Position numbers and translations under genes: made by a program | Notes under the pieces: generated by a model | Databases searched by the model: none | The model's input: only the letters and a program-made list of their open reading frames with translations | What the model was told of the DNA's origin: nothing | Part shown: positions 8,256 to 14,717 of the stretch, piece by piece | Numbering within the stretch: the first letter of the stretch is position 1 | Layout: each line of letters starts with the position of its first letter | Origin: Myxococcales bacterium | Lineage (GTDB): Bacteria; Myxococcota_A; Polyangia; Palsa-1104; JAEUJZ01 | Reading direction: 5' to 3' | Assembly: GCA_016794505.1 (NCBI GenBank) | Contig: JAEUJZ010000160.1 | Coordinates: 186,001 to 250,000 of the forward strand | Length of the DNA: 64,000 nucleotides

Positions 8256-9460
8256 GCACCCGCTTTGATTTTTCGGGCCGGCTGCCCCCGTCCAAGTCAC
8301 TGTTGATTCGCGCGCTGTTGCTGCAGGCCTATCAGTCGCGCATCACGCTTCCCGTGCTCTCGGCCTGCGACGATGTGCAGAAGATGGCCGCGGCCAGCCT
8401 CCTTTTGCGCAGCGACGAATCGCCGCTGCACATCGACTGCGGAGAAGCCGGCCTGGTGCTGCGCTTGTGCTTGGCCTATGCCGCGCGTCGCCCCGGCACA
8501 ACGATCCTGCATGGCTCGCCGCGCTTGCTGGCCCGCCCACATCACGAGCTCGTGTCGGCTCTGCGCCAGCTTGGCGCGACGGTCACGATGTGTACGACGC
8601 AGGATGCGCTGCTCGTGCAGTCTTCGCCACAGGGCTTTCGCGATCCCGGACAGCCCCTTGCGCTGTCGTCGAGTACATCCAGTCAGTTTGCCAGCGCGAT
8701 CGTGCTGAACGCTTGGTCGCTGCCGTTTGCGCTGCGACTTCACATCGGCGCGGATCCGGTGTCGCTGGGGTATCTGCAGATGTCGCTGCGCATGGCGGCT
8801 GGCTTTGGCCTGCAGGTCGATGACGATGGCTTGGGAACTCTGACGATTCCGCCGCAGCAAGCAGTTCGCGCGGGTCCGGCCGAAAGCGAAGCCGATGTCA
8901 GCTCGGCATTTGCCGTGGCTGCCCTAGCTGCCGTCGCTGGAACGGCTCGCATCGAGAACTTTCCCGCACAAAGCCAGCAGCCGGATGCCGCGTTCGTCGA
9001 CTTCTTACGAACCATGGGTGTGCCGCTTGTCCTGGATGCGCGAGGTCTGTCGGTCGCACGGCCGGACGCAGCGCTGCGCCCGTTGCAGGCCGATGTCGCA
9101 AGCTGTCCCGACTTGGTCCCCGTGCTGTCGGTGCTGTGCGCCCTTGCGGATGGAGTCTCGGTGCTGCATGGCGCGCCGCACTTGCGCGGCAAAGAATCGG
9201 ATCGCATCGCCACCAGCGCCGCCCTGGTGCGCCGGCTCGGCCGAGATGTGGAAGAGCGCGGGGACGGCCTGCAGATCCTGGGACGCCCGATGACGGATCG
9301 CGATCGGGAACCCGCACTGCGCTTTGATGCCGGGCGCGATCACCGCTTGGTGATGGCGGCCGCCGTGGCCAAGCACGCCGGCTTTTCGCTGCGCATCGAC
9401 AGCCTGCATGCCGTCGACAAGAGTTTCCCAGAATTCCTCGACATCGCTGGCTTGCGCTGA
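8252..9460 (+). CDS. aroA: 5-enolpyruvylshikimate-3-phosphate (EPSP) synthase, divergent
   Basis: 402 residues, slightly shorter than the usual ~430. It joins shikimate-3-phosphate and PEP to EPSP. Catalytic positions known from E. coli are kept: Lys15/Arg20 in PPSKSLLIRALL, Arg91 in GSPRLLARP, SSQ in the STSSQF segment, the Asp in CPDLVPVL, Lys/Glu/Arg in LRGKESDRI, DHR in RDHRLVMA and the Lys in AVDKSFPEF. The usually strict GNAGTAMRPL loop reads GEAGLVLRLC (residues 64-73), so the positions equal to E. coli Thr97 and Pro101 are both Leu. These are residues known to affect glyphosate binding. The ATG overlaps aroB by 4 nt. The sequence is confidently of this family; the unusual loop is discussed under findings. 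Confidence 0.88.
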   Translation: MSTRFDFSGRLPPSKSLLIRALLLQAYQSRITLPVLSACDDVQKMAAASLLLRSDESPLHIDCGEAGLVLRLCLAYAARRPGTTILHGSPRLLARPHHELVSALRQLGATVTMCTTQDALLVQSSPQGFRDPGQPLALSSSTSSQFASAIVLNAWSLPFALRLHIGADPVSLGYLQMSLRMAAGFGLQVDDDGLGTLTIPPQQAVRAGPAESEADVSSAFAVAALAAVAGTARIENFPAQSQQPDAAFVDFLRTMGVPLVLDARGLSVARPDAALRPLQADVASCPDLVPVLSVLCALADGVSVLHGAPHLRGKESDRIATSAALVRRLGRDVEERGDGLQILGRPMTDRDREPALRFDAGRDHRLVMAAAVAKHAGFSLRIDSLHAVDKSFPEFLDIAGLR

Positions 9461-9519
9461 GTCGTTCACGGTTCGCTGCGGGGCTCTCGGCACAACACCA
9501 GTGCTCGGCATCTCCCTTG

Positions 9520-9533
9520 CGCTGCGCGCAGCG
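9520..9533. repeat. 14-nt perfect palindrome after aroA
   Basis: CGCTGCGCGCAGCG reads the same on both strands and lies 60 nt after the aroA stop. It could end the aro transcript in combination with the T-run near 9554-9558, but the T-run is too far away for a classical intrinsic terminator. It may equally be chance in GC-rich DNA. Confidence 0.25.
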
Positions 9534-9562
9534 TGTCCCCGTCGCTGCTTGTGATTTTTCGC

Positions 9563-9590
9563 TTGACCCTGTGGATTCAGAACCTACAGT
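9563..9590 (+). promoter_or_regulatory. sigma70-like promoter for the GbsR-like regulator and men operon
   Basis: TTGACC (9563-9568) and TACAGT (9585-9590) are separated by 16 nt, the best -35/-10 pair seen in the window. It lies in the 161-base gap between aroA and the regulator gene and would drive the regulator and possibly the polyprenyl synthase-men block. Confidence 0.5.
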
Positions 9591-9591
9591 C

Positions 9592-9611
9592 CTTTCAAAA
9601 TTGTCTGAAAG
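9592..9611. promoter_or_regulatory. inverted repeat, candidate operator of the adjacent GbsR/MarR-like regulator
   Basis: CTTTCA-N8-TGAAAG is a perfect 6-bp inverted repeat starting 1 nt after the proposed -10 box and ending 10 nt before the regulator ATG at 9622. The position, over the likely transcription start, is where an autoregulating winged-helix dimer would bind. Function is inferred from place and symmetry. Confidence 0.45.
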
Positions 9612-9621
9612 TTGAGAACCC

Positions 9622-10218
9622 ATGGCCCCATCCTCAACCGCCGCAGCGACGGTGCCACCAGTTTTCGCCAAGCGCGACGAGCTGCAGCAAGCAGTGCTGC
9701 TTCTGGCCGATGCGATCGGCGATGTCATCGAACACTGGGGCTTTCGCAAGGTGCTTGGGCGCTTGTGGACGGTGCTGTATCTGTCTGAGGATCCGTTGCC
9801 TGCAACCGAGCTGGCCGATCGCCTGTCGCTTTCAAGCGGCGGCATCAGCATGGCCTTGAGCGAGCTGCAGGAATGGGGTGTCGTCAAGCGAGTCTGGGTT
9901 CCCGGCGAACGACGCGAGTTTTTCATCGCTGAGACCGATTTTTGGAAGATGATCTCGAAGGTCGTAAGCGAGCGCGAACGCTTCTTGGTGACCTCGGTCC
10001 GCGAGCGCATCACGCAAGCCAGCGCGCTGCTTAGGCCGCTCAGCAGCAAGGAAGCCAAAGCGGCGCTGCGTCGGGCGCGCATCTTGTTGTCGATAGCCCA
10101 GACGGCTGAGTCGGCGATCGCGACCTTTCTGGCGTCGCGCCGCGCTGACTTTTCCGGCTTCGGCGCGCTGATCCAGATCCCGCGTTCTCCGTCGACCGGT
10201 GTGGAACGCAAGAGCTAG
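9622..10218 (+). CDS. GbsR/MarR-like winged-helix transcriptional regulator
   Basis: 198 residues. The N-terminal half (about 25-105) is a winged helix-turn-helix: LWTVLYLSEDPLPATELADR, SLSSGGISMALSELQEWGVV as recognition helix region, then a basic wing VKRVWVPGERREFF. This arrangement matches the GbsR family (MarR clan), dimeric repressors. Helices in the C-terminal half probably form the dimer interface. The ligand is not evident. It sits between aroA and the polyprenyl diphosphate synthase gene on the same strand and has its own promoter with an inverted repeat, so it may control itself and the downstream menaquinone genes; that link is inferred from context. Confidence 0.85.
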   Translation: MAPSSTAAATVPPVFAKRDELQQAVLLLADAIGDVIEHWGFRKVLGRLWTVLYLSEDPLPATELADRLSLSSGGISMALSELQEWGVVKRVWVPGERREFFIAETDFWKMISKVVSERERFLVTSVRERITQASALLRPLSSKEAKAALRRARILLSIAQTAESAIATFLASRRADFSGFGALIQIPRSPSTGVERKS

Positions 10219-10290
10219 CAATCCGCTTTGTACGCAGCCGCACCCGCCGCGATCGCTCGTGCATCAGGCGGTGCAGAAAAGAGACGCCTC

Positions 10291-11415
10291 GTGAATCCAC
10301 CGCTTGCACAAGAACACCCGCTGTCGACGACGAGCTCGGCGGGCCGTATCGCACCGGGACCGGCCGTCGTGCCGGTTGCCGCATCGGTGTTGAGCATGCT
10401 GTCATCCGTCATGGCAGGGCAGGGCATCGACACCTTGACGGCCAAGCTCGACGAGCTACGCGCCTGGATTGGCAGCGATCTCGCCGAGGTCGAAGCCCGG
10501 CTGATCGCTCTGCTTGAAGACCGCACCCCCGCGCATCAGAGCGCGCAGCACTTGATTCGCTTGGGGGGCAAGCGGCTACGACCGCTGTGCGTCGCCTTGG
10601 CGGCCCGCGTCGGCGGCGACTTCAACGAACATGCGCGCGAGCTTGCCGTGGCCGTCGAGCTTGTCCACAGCGCGACGCTCTTGCACGACGACGTCATCGA
10701 TTTGGGCGATCGCCGTCGCGGTGCGGCCACCGCCCGCTGCATCTATGGCAACGCGGCCAGCATCTATGCCGGTGATCTCTTGCTAGTCGACGCGCTGCGA
10801 CGTATCCAGGCCACGCGCATCAGTGGCCTTTTGGAAAAGAGCTTGAGCGTGCTCAACGAGATGCTCGAAGCCGAGGCGCTGCAGCTTGCCAACCGCGGCA
10901 GCGTGCGCGGTACGGTCAGCGATTACTTCCGCGTCATCGAAGGCAAGACCGCGAGCCTGTTCCGCTGGGCGCTGTTCGCAGGTGGCAGAGCCGGTGGCGT
11001 TCCGATGCCGGGCTGCATTGAGCTTGAGCGCTATGGCAACAGCCTGGGCTTGGCCTTTCAGATCGTCGACGACGTGCTCGATCTGACGGGCGATCCACAA
11101 GTGGTGGGCAAGTCGCTGTTTGCCGACTTGCACGAAGGCAAGATGACGTATCCCCTGCTCTTGGCCATGGAGCGGGATGCTGGGCTTGCGCAGCAGATCG
11201 AGGCGGCCTGCCAAAGCGGCACCATCGAGCTAGACGCAGCCCTAGAAGCGCACATCGGTCAGGTGCTGTGGCGATCGGACATCGTGCCCGACTGCCTGAA
11301 GTTGGCGCAGCGCTGCGCCGATGAGGCCGTACAGGCCCTGTCGAAGCTGCCGTCTTCGCGCGCCAAGACAGCGCTCGAAGACGTCGCCACCACCCTGGTT
11401 CGCCGCGCCAAGTAG
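10291..11415 (+). CDS. all-trans polyprenyl diphosphate synthase (menaquinone side chain)
   Basis: 374 residues from GTG 10291; the frame is also open from a TTG at 10228 and an in-frame ATG exists at 10396, so the start is uncertain. The enzyme extends farnesyl or geranylgeranyl diphosphate with IPP to a C30-C50 chain. Family hallmarks: GGKRLRP, first Asp-rich motif HDDVIDLGDRRRG, second Asp-rich motif QIVDDVLDLTGD, and the HEGKMTYPLLLAM segment typical of octaprenyl/heptaprenyl synthases. Its position at the head of the aroF-menG-menF-menDH-menB-menA-menC-menE run indicates that it makes the prenyl tail that MenA attaches. It follows the regulator by ~70 nt and precedes aroF by 9 nt. Confidence 0.9.
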   Translation: MNPPLAQEHPLSTTSSAGRIAPGPAVVPVAASVLSMLSSVMAGQGIDTLTAKLDELRAWIGSDLAEVEARLIALLEDRTPAHQSAQHLIRLGGKRLRPLCVALAARVGGDFNEHARELAVAVELVHSATLLHDDVIDLGDRRRGAATARCIYGNAASIYAGDLLLVDALRRIQATRISGLLEKSLSVLNEMLEAEALQLANRGSVRGTVSDYFRVIEGKTASLFRWALFAGGRAGGVPMPGCIELERYGNSLGLAFQIVDDVLDLTGDPQVVGKSLFADLHEGKMTYPLLLAMERDAGLAQQIEAACQSGTIELDAALEAHIGQVLWRSDIVPDCLKLAQRCADEAVQALSKLPSSRAKTALEDVATTLVRRAK

Positions 11416-11424
11416 AGGGGAACC

Positions 11425-12411
11425 ATGTTGGTTGCACTCACTCAAGATGCAGACCCCAAAGCGGTGCAGCAGGCGCTGATGGCCCGTGGCCTGTGGATCG
11501 CTGCGACCATGCGTGATCTCGACGGGCGGCAGGTGACGTATCGCATTGCGCCGTACTCGGGACAGGTCGATCCGCAAGAGCTTCGCGGCATCGCGGGTGT
11601 AGCCGCGGTGTTGCTTCCCGCCCCCGAACATCCGCGCATGGATCGGCAAGGCCCGCGCGTCGCTGTCGGCGGTGTGGCCATCGGCGACGAGCAGCCGGTG
11701 TTTATGTGCGGCCCATGCAGCGTCGAATCAGAAGCGCAGATTCACGCCATTGCCGATCGTGTTGCCGCACTGGGCGTGCAGTTCCTGCGCGGGGGCGCGT
11801 ACAAGCCGCGCAGCTCTCCTTATGCATTTCAAGGCCATGGCGAGTGCGCGCTGACCTGGCTGCGCCGCGCTGCGGATCAAAACGGCCTGCGCGTCGTGAC
11901 CGAGGTGCTGTCCGAGCACGATGTCGAGCGCGTTGCTGAGCAGACCGATCTGATGCAGATCGGCTCGCGCAATATGCAGAACTTTGCGCTGCTTAAGCGC
12001 GTCGGACAGACCGGGCGACCTGTGCTGCTGAAGCGCTCGATGTCGGCGACGGTCGAAGAGTGGCTGCTGGCTGGCGAGTACTTGCTTTTGCACGGTGCAT
12101 CCGGCGTGGTCCTGTGCGAGCGCGGCATCCGTAGCTTCGATGAGCACACGCGCAACCTGCTCGATCTCGGCGCTGTGGCGCTGCTGTCGCAAGTGCATCG
12201 CTTGCCGGTGATCGTCGATCCATCGCATGGCACAGGACGTCGAGATCTGATCTTGCCTTTGGGGCGAGCCGCTTTGGCCGCGGGCGCCGCAGGGGTCATG
12301 ATCGAAACCCACGACGATCCTGGGCGTGCGCTCAGCGACGGTCCACAGGCACTGACTGCGGACGAACTGCAGCGCGTGCTGCGGGCGCTGCAAGGGCGAA
12401 AGGCCGCTTGA
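11425..12411 (+). CDS. aroF: 3-deoxy-7-phosphoheptulonate (DAHP) synthase, type I-beta with N-terminal regulatory-type domain
   Basis: 328 residues, good AGGGGAA ribosome binding site. It condenses PEP with erythrose-4-phosphate, the committed shikimate step. Residues 1-~75 look like the ferredoxin-like domain found in Thermotoga-type DAHP synthases, where it mediates feedback by aromatic amino acids. The barrel follows with FMCGPCSVES (metal Cys), RGGAYKPRSSPYAFQG, and IVDPSHGTGRRDL near the end. Placing the first shikimate enzyme inside the menaquinone operon rather than with aroCBA is notable. Its end nearly touches menG (ATG at 12414, 2 nt after the stop). Confidence 0.95.
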   Translation: MLVALTQDADPKAVQQALMARGLWIAATMRDLDGRQVTYRIAPYSGQVDPQELRGIAGVAAVLLPAPEHPRMDRQGPRVAVGGVAIGDEQPVFMCGPCSVESEAQIHAIADRVAALGVQFLRGGAYKPRSSPYAFQGHGECALTWLRRAADQNGLRVVTEVLSEHDVERVAEQTDLMQIGSRNMQNFALLKRVGQTGRPVLLKRSMSATVEEWLLAGEYLLLHGASGVVLCERGIRSFDEHTRNLLDLGAVALLSQVHRLPVIVDPSHGTGRRDLILPLGRAALAAGAAGVMIETHDDPGRALSDGPQALTADELQRVLRALQGRKAA

Positions 12412-12413
12412 AC

Positions 12414-13175
12414 ATGACCACGCAGACGGCTCCCTTGACACAGGCGCCAGCCCGCGAAGGCAGCGGCGCGATGTTTGATGACATCGCCCGAAGGTACGAT
12501 CTGCTAAATCGCATCATCTCGCTGGGGCTGGATCAGAGCTGGCGGCGCAAGACTGTGGCGGCGCTGGGCATTCAGCCGGGGCAGCGCGTCCTTGATCTGG
12601 CGACCGGCACCGCCGACTTGGCGCTGCGCGTTGCCAGGCAGATCGAATCGGTGCGCGTCGTTGGCTTGGATCCCTCGGGCAATATGCTGCAGGTGGGACA
12701 GCGCAAGGTCGCGGCGGATGCGCTGGCAGAGCGCGTCACGCTGGTGCGCGGTGATGCCCAAGCGTTGCCCTTTTCTGACGACAGCTTTGACCACGTGTGC
12801 ATGGCCTTTGGAATTCGCAACGTGCCCGATCGAGCGTGTGCCCTGCGCGAGATGGCCCGCATCACGCGAGCCGGAGGTCGCATCGCGATCCTTGAGCTCG
12901 CCGAGCCACGTGGGGGAGCGCTGTCGGGTCTCGCTCGCTTGCACGTACACCACGTCGTGCCGTGGATTGGCTCGCTGCTCTCGGGATCGCGCGAGTATCG
13001 CTATCTGCAGCGCTCGATCGCGGCGTTCCCACCCGCGACGGAATTCTGCGCGACGCTGGAAGCGAGCGGCCTGCGCATGCTGCGCTGCGAGCCGCTGACG
13101 TTGGGCGTCGCCACGCTCTATGTCGCGACCCCCAGAAAGCCAGAGGGCGATTCGGACGTCGCAGAGAGGCCGTAG
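12414..13175 (+). CDS. menG: demethylmenaquinone methyltransferase (MenG/UbiE)
   Basis: 253 residues from ATG 12414, served by an AAAGG about 10 nt upstream inside the aroF end; a TTG at 12408 that overlaps the aroF stop is the alternative. It is an SAM-dependent methyltransferase that makes the last step, demethylmenaquinone to menaquinone. UbiE signatures: FDDIARRYDLLNRIISLGLD at the N-terminus, motif I LDLATGTADLAL, and the MAFGIRNVPDR segment. Because the genes around it are menaquinone genes and no ubi genes are present, a role in menaquinone rather than ubiquinone is expected. It is 3 nt upstream of menF. Confidence 0.95.
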   Translation: MTTQTAPLTQAPAREGSGAMFDDIARRYDLLNRIISLGLDQSWRRKTVAALGIQPGQRVLDLATGTADLALRVARQIESVRVVGLDPSGNMLQVGQRKVAADALAERVTLVRGDAQALPFSDDSFDHVCMAFGIRNVPDRACALREMARITRAGGRIAILELAEPRGGALSGLARLHVHHVVPWIGSLLSGSREYRYLQRSIAAFPPATEFCATLEASGLRMLRCEPLTLGVATLYVATPRKPEGDSDVAERP

Positions 13176-13178
13176 AAC

Positions 13179-14717
13179 GTGTACAGGCTTCTTGCCAGCG
13201 CCAACGAGGCGGCACGCTGTGTTGCAGGCGAGACCCTGTTTCACCTGTCCGCCACGTGTCTCATGCCCGATTCCGACGCTGGTCGGCTCTGTTTCAGCCA
13301 TGCTGAAACCGATGAAACCCGTGAAACCCATGCAGCAGAGAACCTGGCTCGCGACGTCGACGCCTATGCCGGGCTGTTTCAGGTTCCGGGGCTGCCGCAG
13401 CCGCTGGTGCTGATGCTGCCGTCGCAGCACACGACACACGAAGATGTAGAGCTTCGCGTCGGCTATGGCCAAGCGGCTTGCCTGCGGCCCAGCGGATCGG
13501 ATCGCATGGCACAGCTTGCTGAGCAAGGGGACTCGCTGCTGCGTCGCCTTGTCGATCTGCGCACAGCGGATGCCGCGTTGGCACCACCCGCTTGCCTGTA
13601 TGGCGGGCTGCAGTTTCTTCCCAGCCAGGGCCACTCGTTGCCGACTGCGCCGTCGGGCGAAGGCCCATGGGCTGGACTGCCTGAAGCGCAGTTTGTGCTG
13701 CCGCGCTGGCTTGTGCGCCTGCGCGGACGCCGCGGCTTTCTGCAGCTTGTGGCAACGGCGCGCGAGCTCACCGCACAGGCGCAGATTCTGGATGAGCTGC
13801 AAGCCATCGAAGGCGCACTGCAGGGGGCTCAGCTCGTGCGTACGAGACCTGCTGCAGCGACGCAGGGGGCGGTGGCGGGGCTTTCCGATGGGCAGCCATT
13901 TCATGATCTGGTGACGCAGGCGCTGCAGCAGATCGCGCAAGGCACCTTGACCAAAGTCGTCCTGGCGCGCATGCAGTGGGTGCAGCGCAGCGACGGCCAC
14001 GCGTTCGATACGGCGGCTGCGCTGTGCGATCTGGGGCGGGCCTATCCATCGTGTCTGCGTTTTTCCATGCCCATGGGGACGGCCACCTTCCTGGGCGCCA
14101 CGCCGGAGCTCTTGGTCGCGCGTGATGGCTGCTTGGTGCGCTGTGATGCGCTGGCCGGATCGCGGCCCAGCCATGTAACGGGGCAGTCTGGAAAGACGGC
14201 GGCCCAGGCGCTCTTGCACGATGAAAAAGAAGCGCGCGAGCACGCCTATGTCGTCGATGCGATTCGCGAGCGCTTGCAGGCATATGGGACCGTCGCTGCA
14301 GCGCCAACCCCCACGCTGCGCGTCCTGCGCAATGTCCTGCACTTGTGGACGCCGATCACGGCGACGCTGGCGCGGCCGGTTCATGTGCTATCGCTGCTTG
14401 CGGATCTTCACCCGACGCCTGCGGTGTGTGGTGTTCCGCAAGCGGCTGCGGCCCAGTTCATTGCGCAGTGCGAAGCGCAGCCCCGCGGCTACTACGCGGC
14501 TCCGATCGGCTGGTTTGATGCATCCGGGGATGGCGCGTTTTACGTCGCCATTCGCTCGGGCCTGGTGCGTGACGATCGGGCGTGGCTCTTTGCCGGCGCT
14601 GGCATCGTCGCGGGATCCGATCCCGATCGCGAGCTGCGCGAGACGCAAGCCAAGCTGCGTCCCATGCGCACCGCGCTGGGAATCGCCGACCTGCCGCACG
14701 AACGGATCAGCGCATGA
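13179..14717 (+). CDS. menF: isochorismate synthase (MenF)
   Basis: 512 residues, GTG start 3 nt after menG. It isomerises chorismate to isochorismate with Mg2+, the entry to menaquinone. The C-terminal chorismate-binding domain (from ~240) shows TLTKVVLARMQ with the general base Lys259, LAGSRP, HDEKEAREHAYVV, and GAGIVAGSDPDRELRET, the standard MenF/EntC elements. The N-terminal ~230 residues are poorly conserved, as is normal. Residues 43-52 (ETDETRETH region) come from a three-unit 9-nt repeat, and a perfect 7-bp hairpin sits just before it. The stop overlaps the menD start (ATGA). Confidence 0.93.
   Translation: MYRLLASANEAARCVAGETLFHLSATCLMPDSDAGRLCFSHAETDETRETHAAENLARDVDAYAGLFQVPGLPQPLVLMLPSQHTTHEDVELRVGYGQAACLRPSGSDRMAQLAEQGDSLLRRLVDLRTADAALAPPACLYGGLQFLPSQGHSLPTAPSGEGPWAGLPEAQFVLPRWLVRLRGRRGFLQLVATARELTAQAQILDELQAIEGALQGAQLVRTRPAAATQGAVAGLSDGQPFHDLVTQALQQIAQGTLTKVVLARMQWVQRSDGHAFDTAAALCDLGRAYPSCLRFSMPMGTATFLGATPELLVARDGCLVRCDALAGSRPSHVTGQSGKTAAQALLHDEKEAREHAYVVDAIRERLQAYGTVAAAPTPTLRVLRNVLHLWTPITATLARPVHVLSLLADLHPTPAVCGVPQAAAAQFIAQCEAQPRGYYAAPIGWFDASGDGAFYVAIRSGLVRDDRAWLFAGAGIVAGSDPDRELRETQAKLRPMRTALGIADLPHERISA
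13291..13331 (+). repeat. hairpin plus three-unit 9-nt repeat inside menF
   Basis: GTTTCAG (13291-13297) and CTGAAAC (13303-13309) form a perfect 7-bp stem with a 5-nt loop. It merges into three near-identical 9-mers starting TGAAACC at 13304, 13313 and 13322. The tract codes for Glu-Thr repeats. The core TTTCA-N7-TGAAA resembles the TTTCA-N8-TGAAA candidate operator at 9592-9611. Confidence 0.6.

Noticed and set aside
12504..14384. 626-codon minus-strand frame opposite menG and menF
   Set aside because: Same character as above: no recognisable domain, and the opposite strand holds two certain genes.
14582..14713. Upstream extension of the menD-menH frame
   Set aside because: It runs through the end of menF in another frame and reads Arg/Ala-rich; ATG 14714 gives the normal MenD N-terminus and the ATGA coupling.
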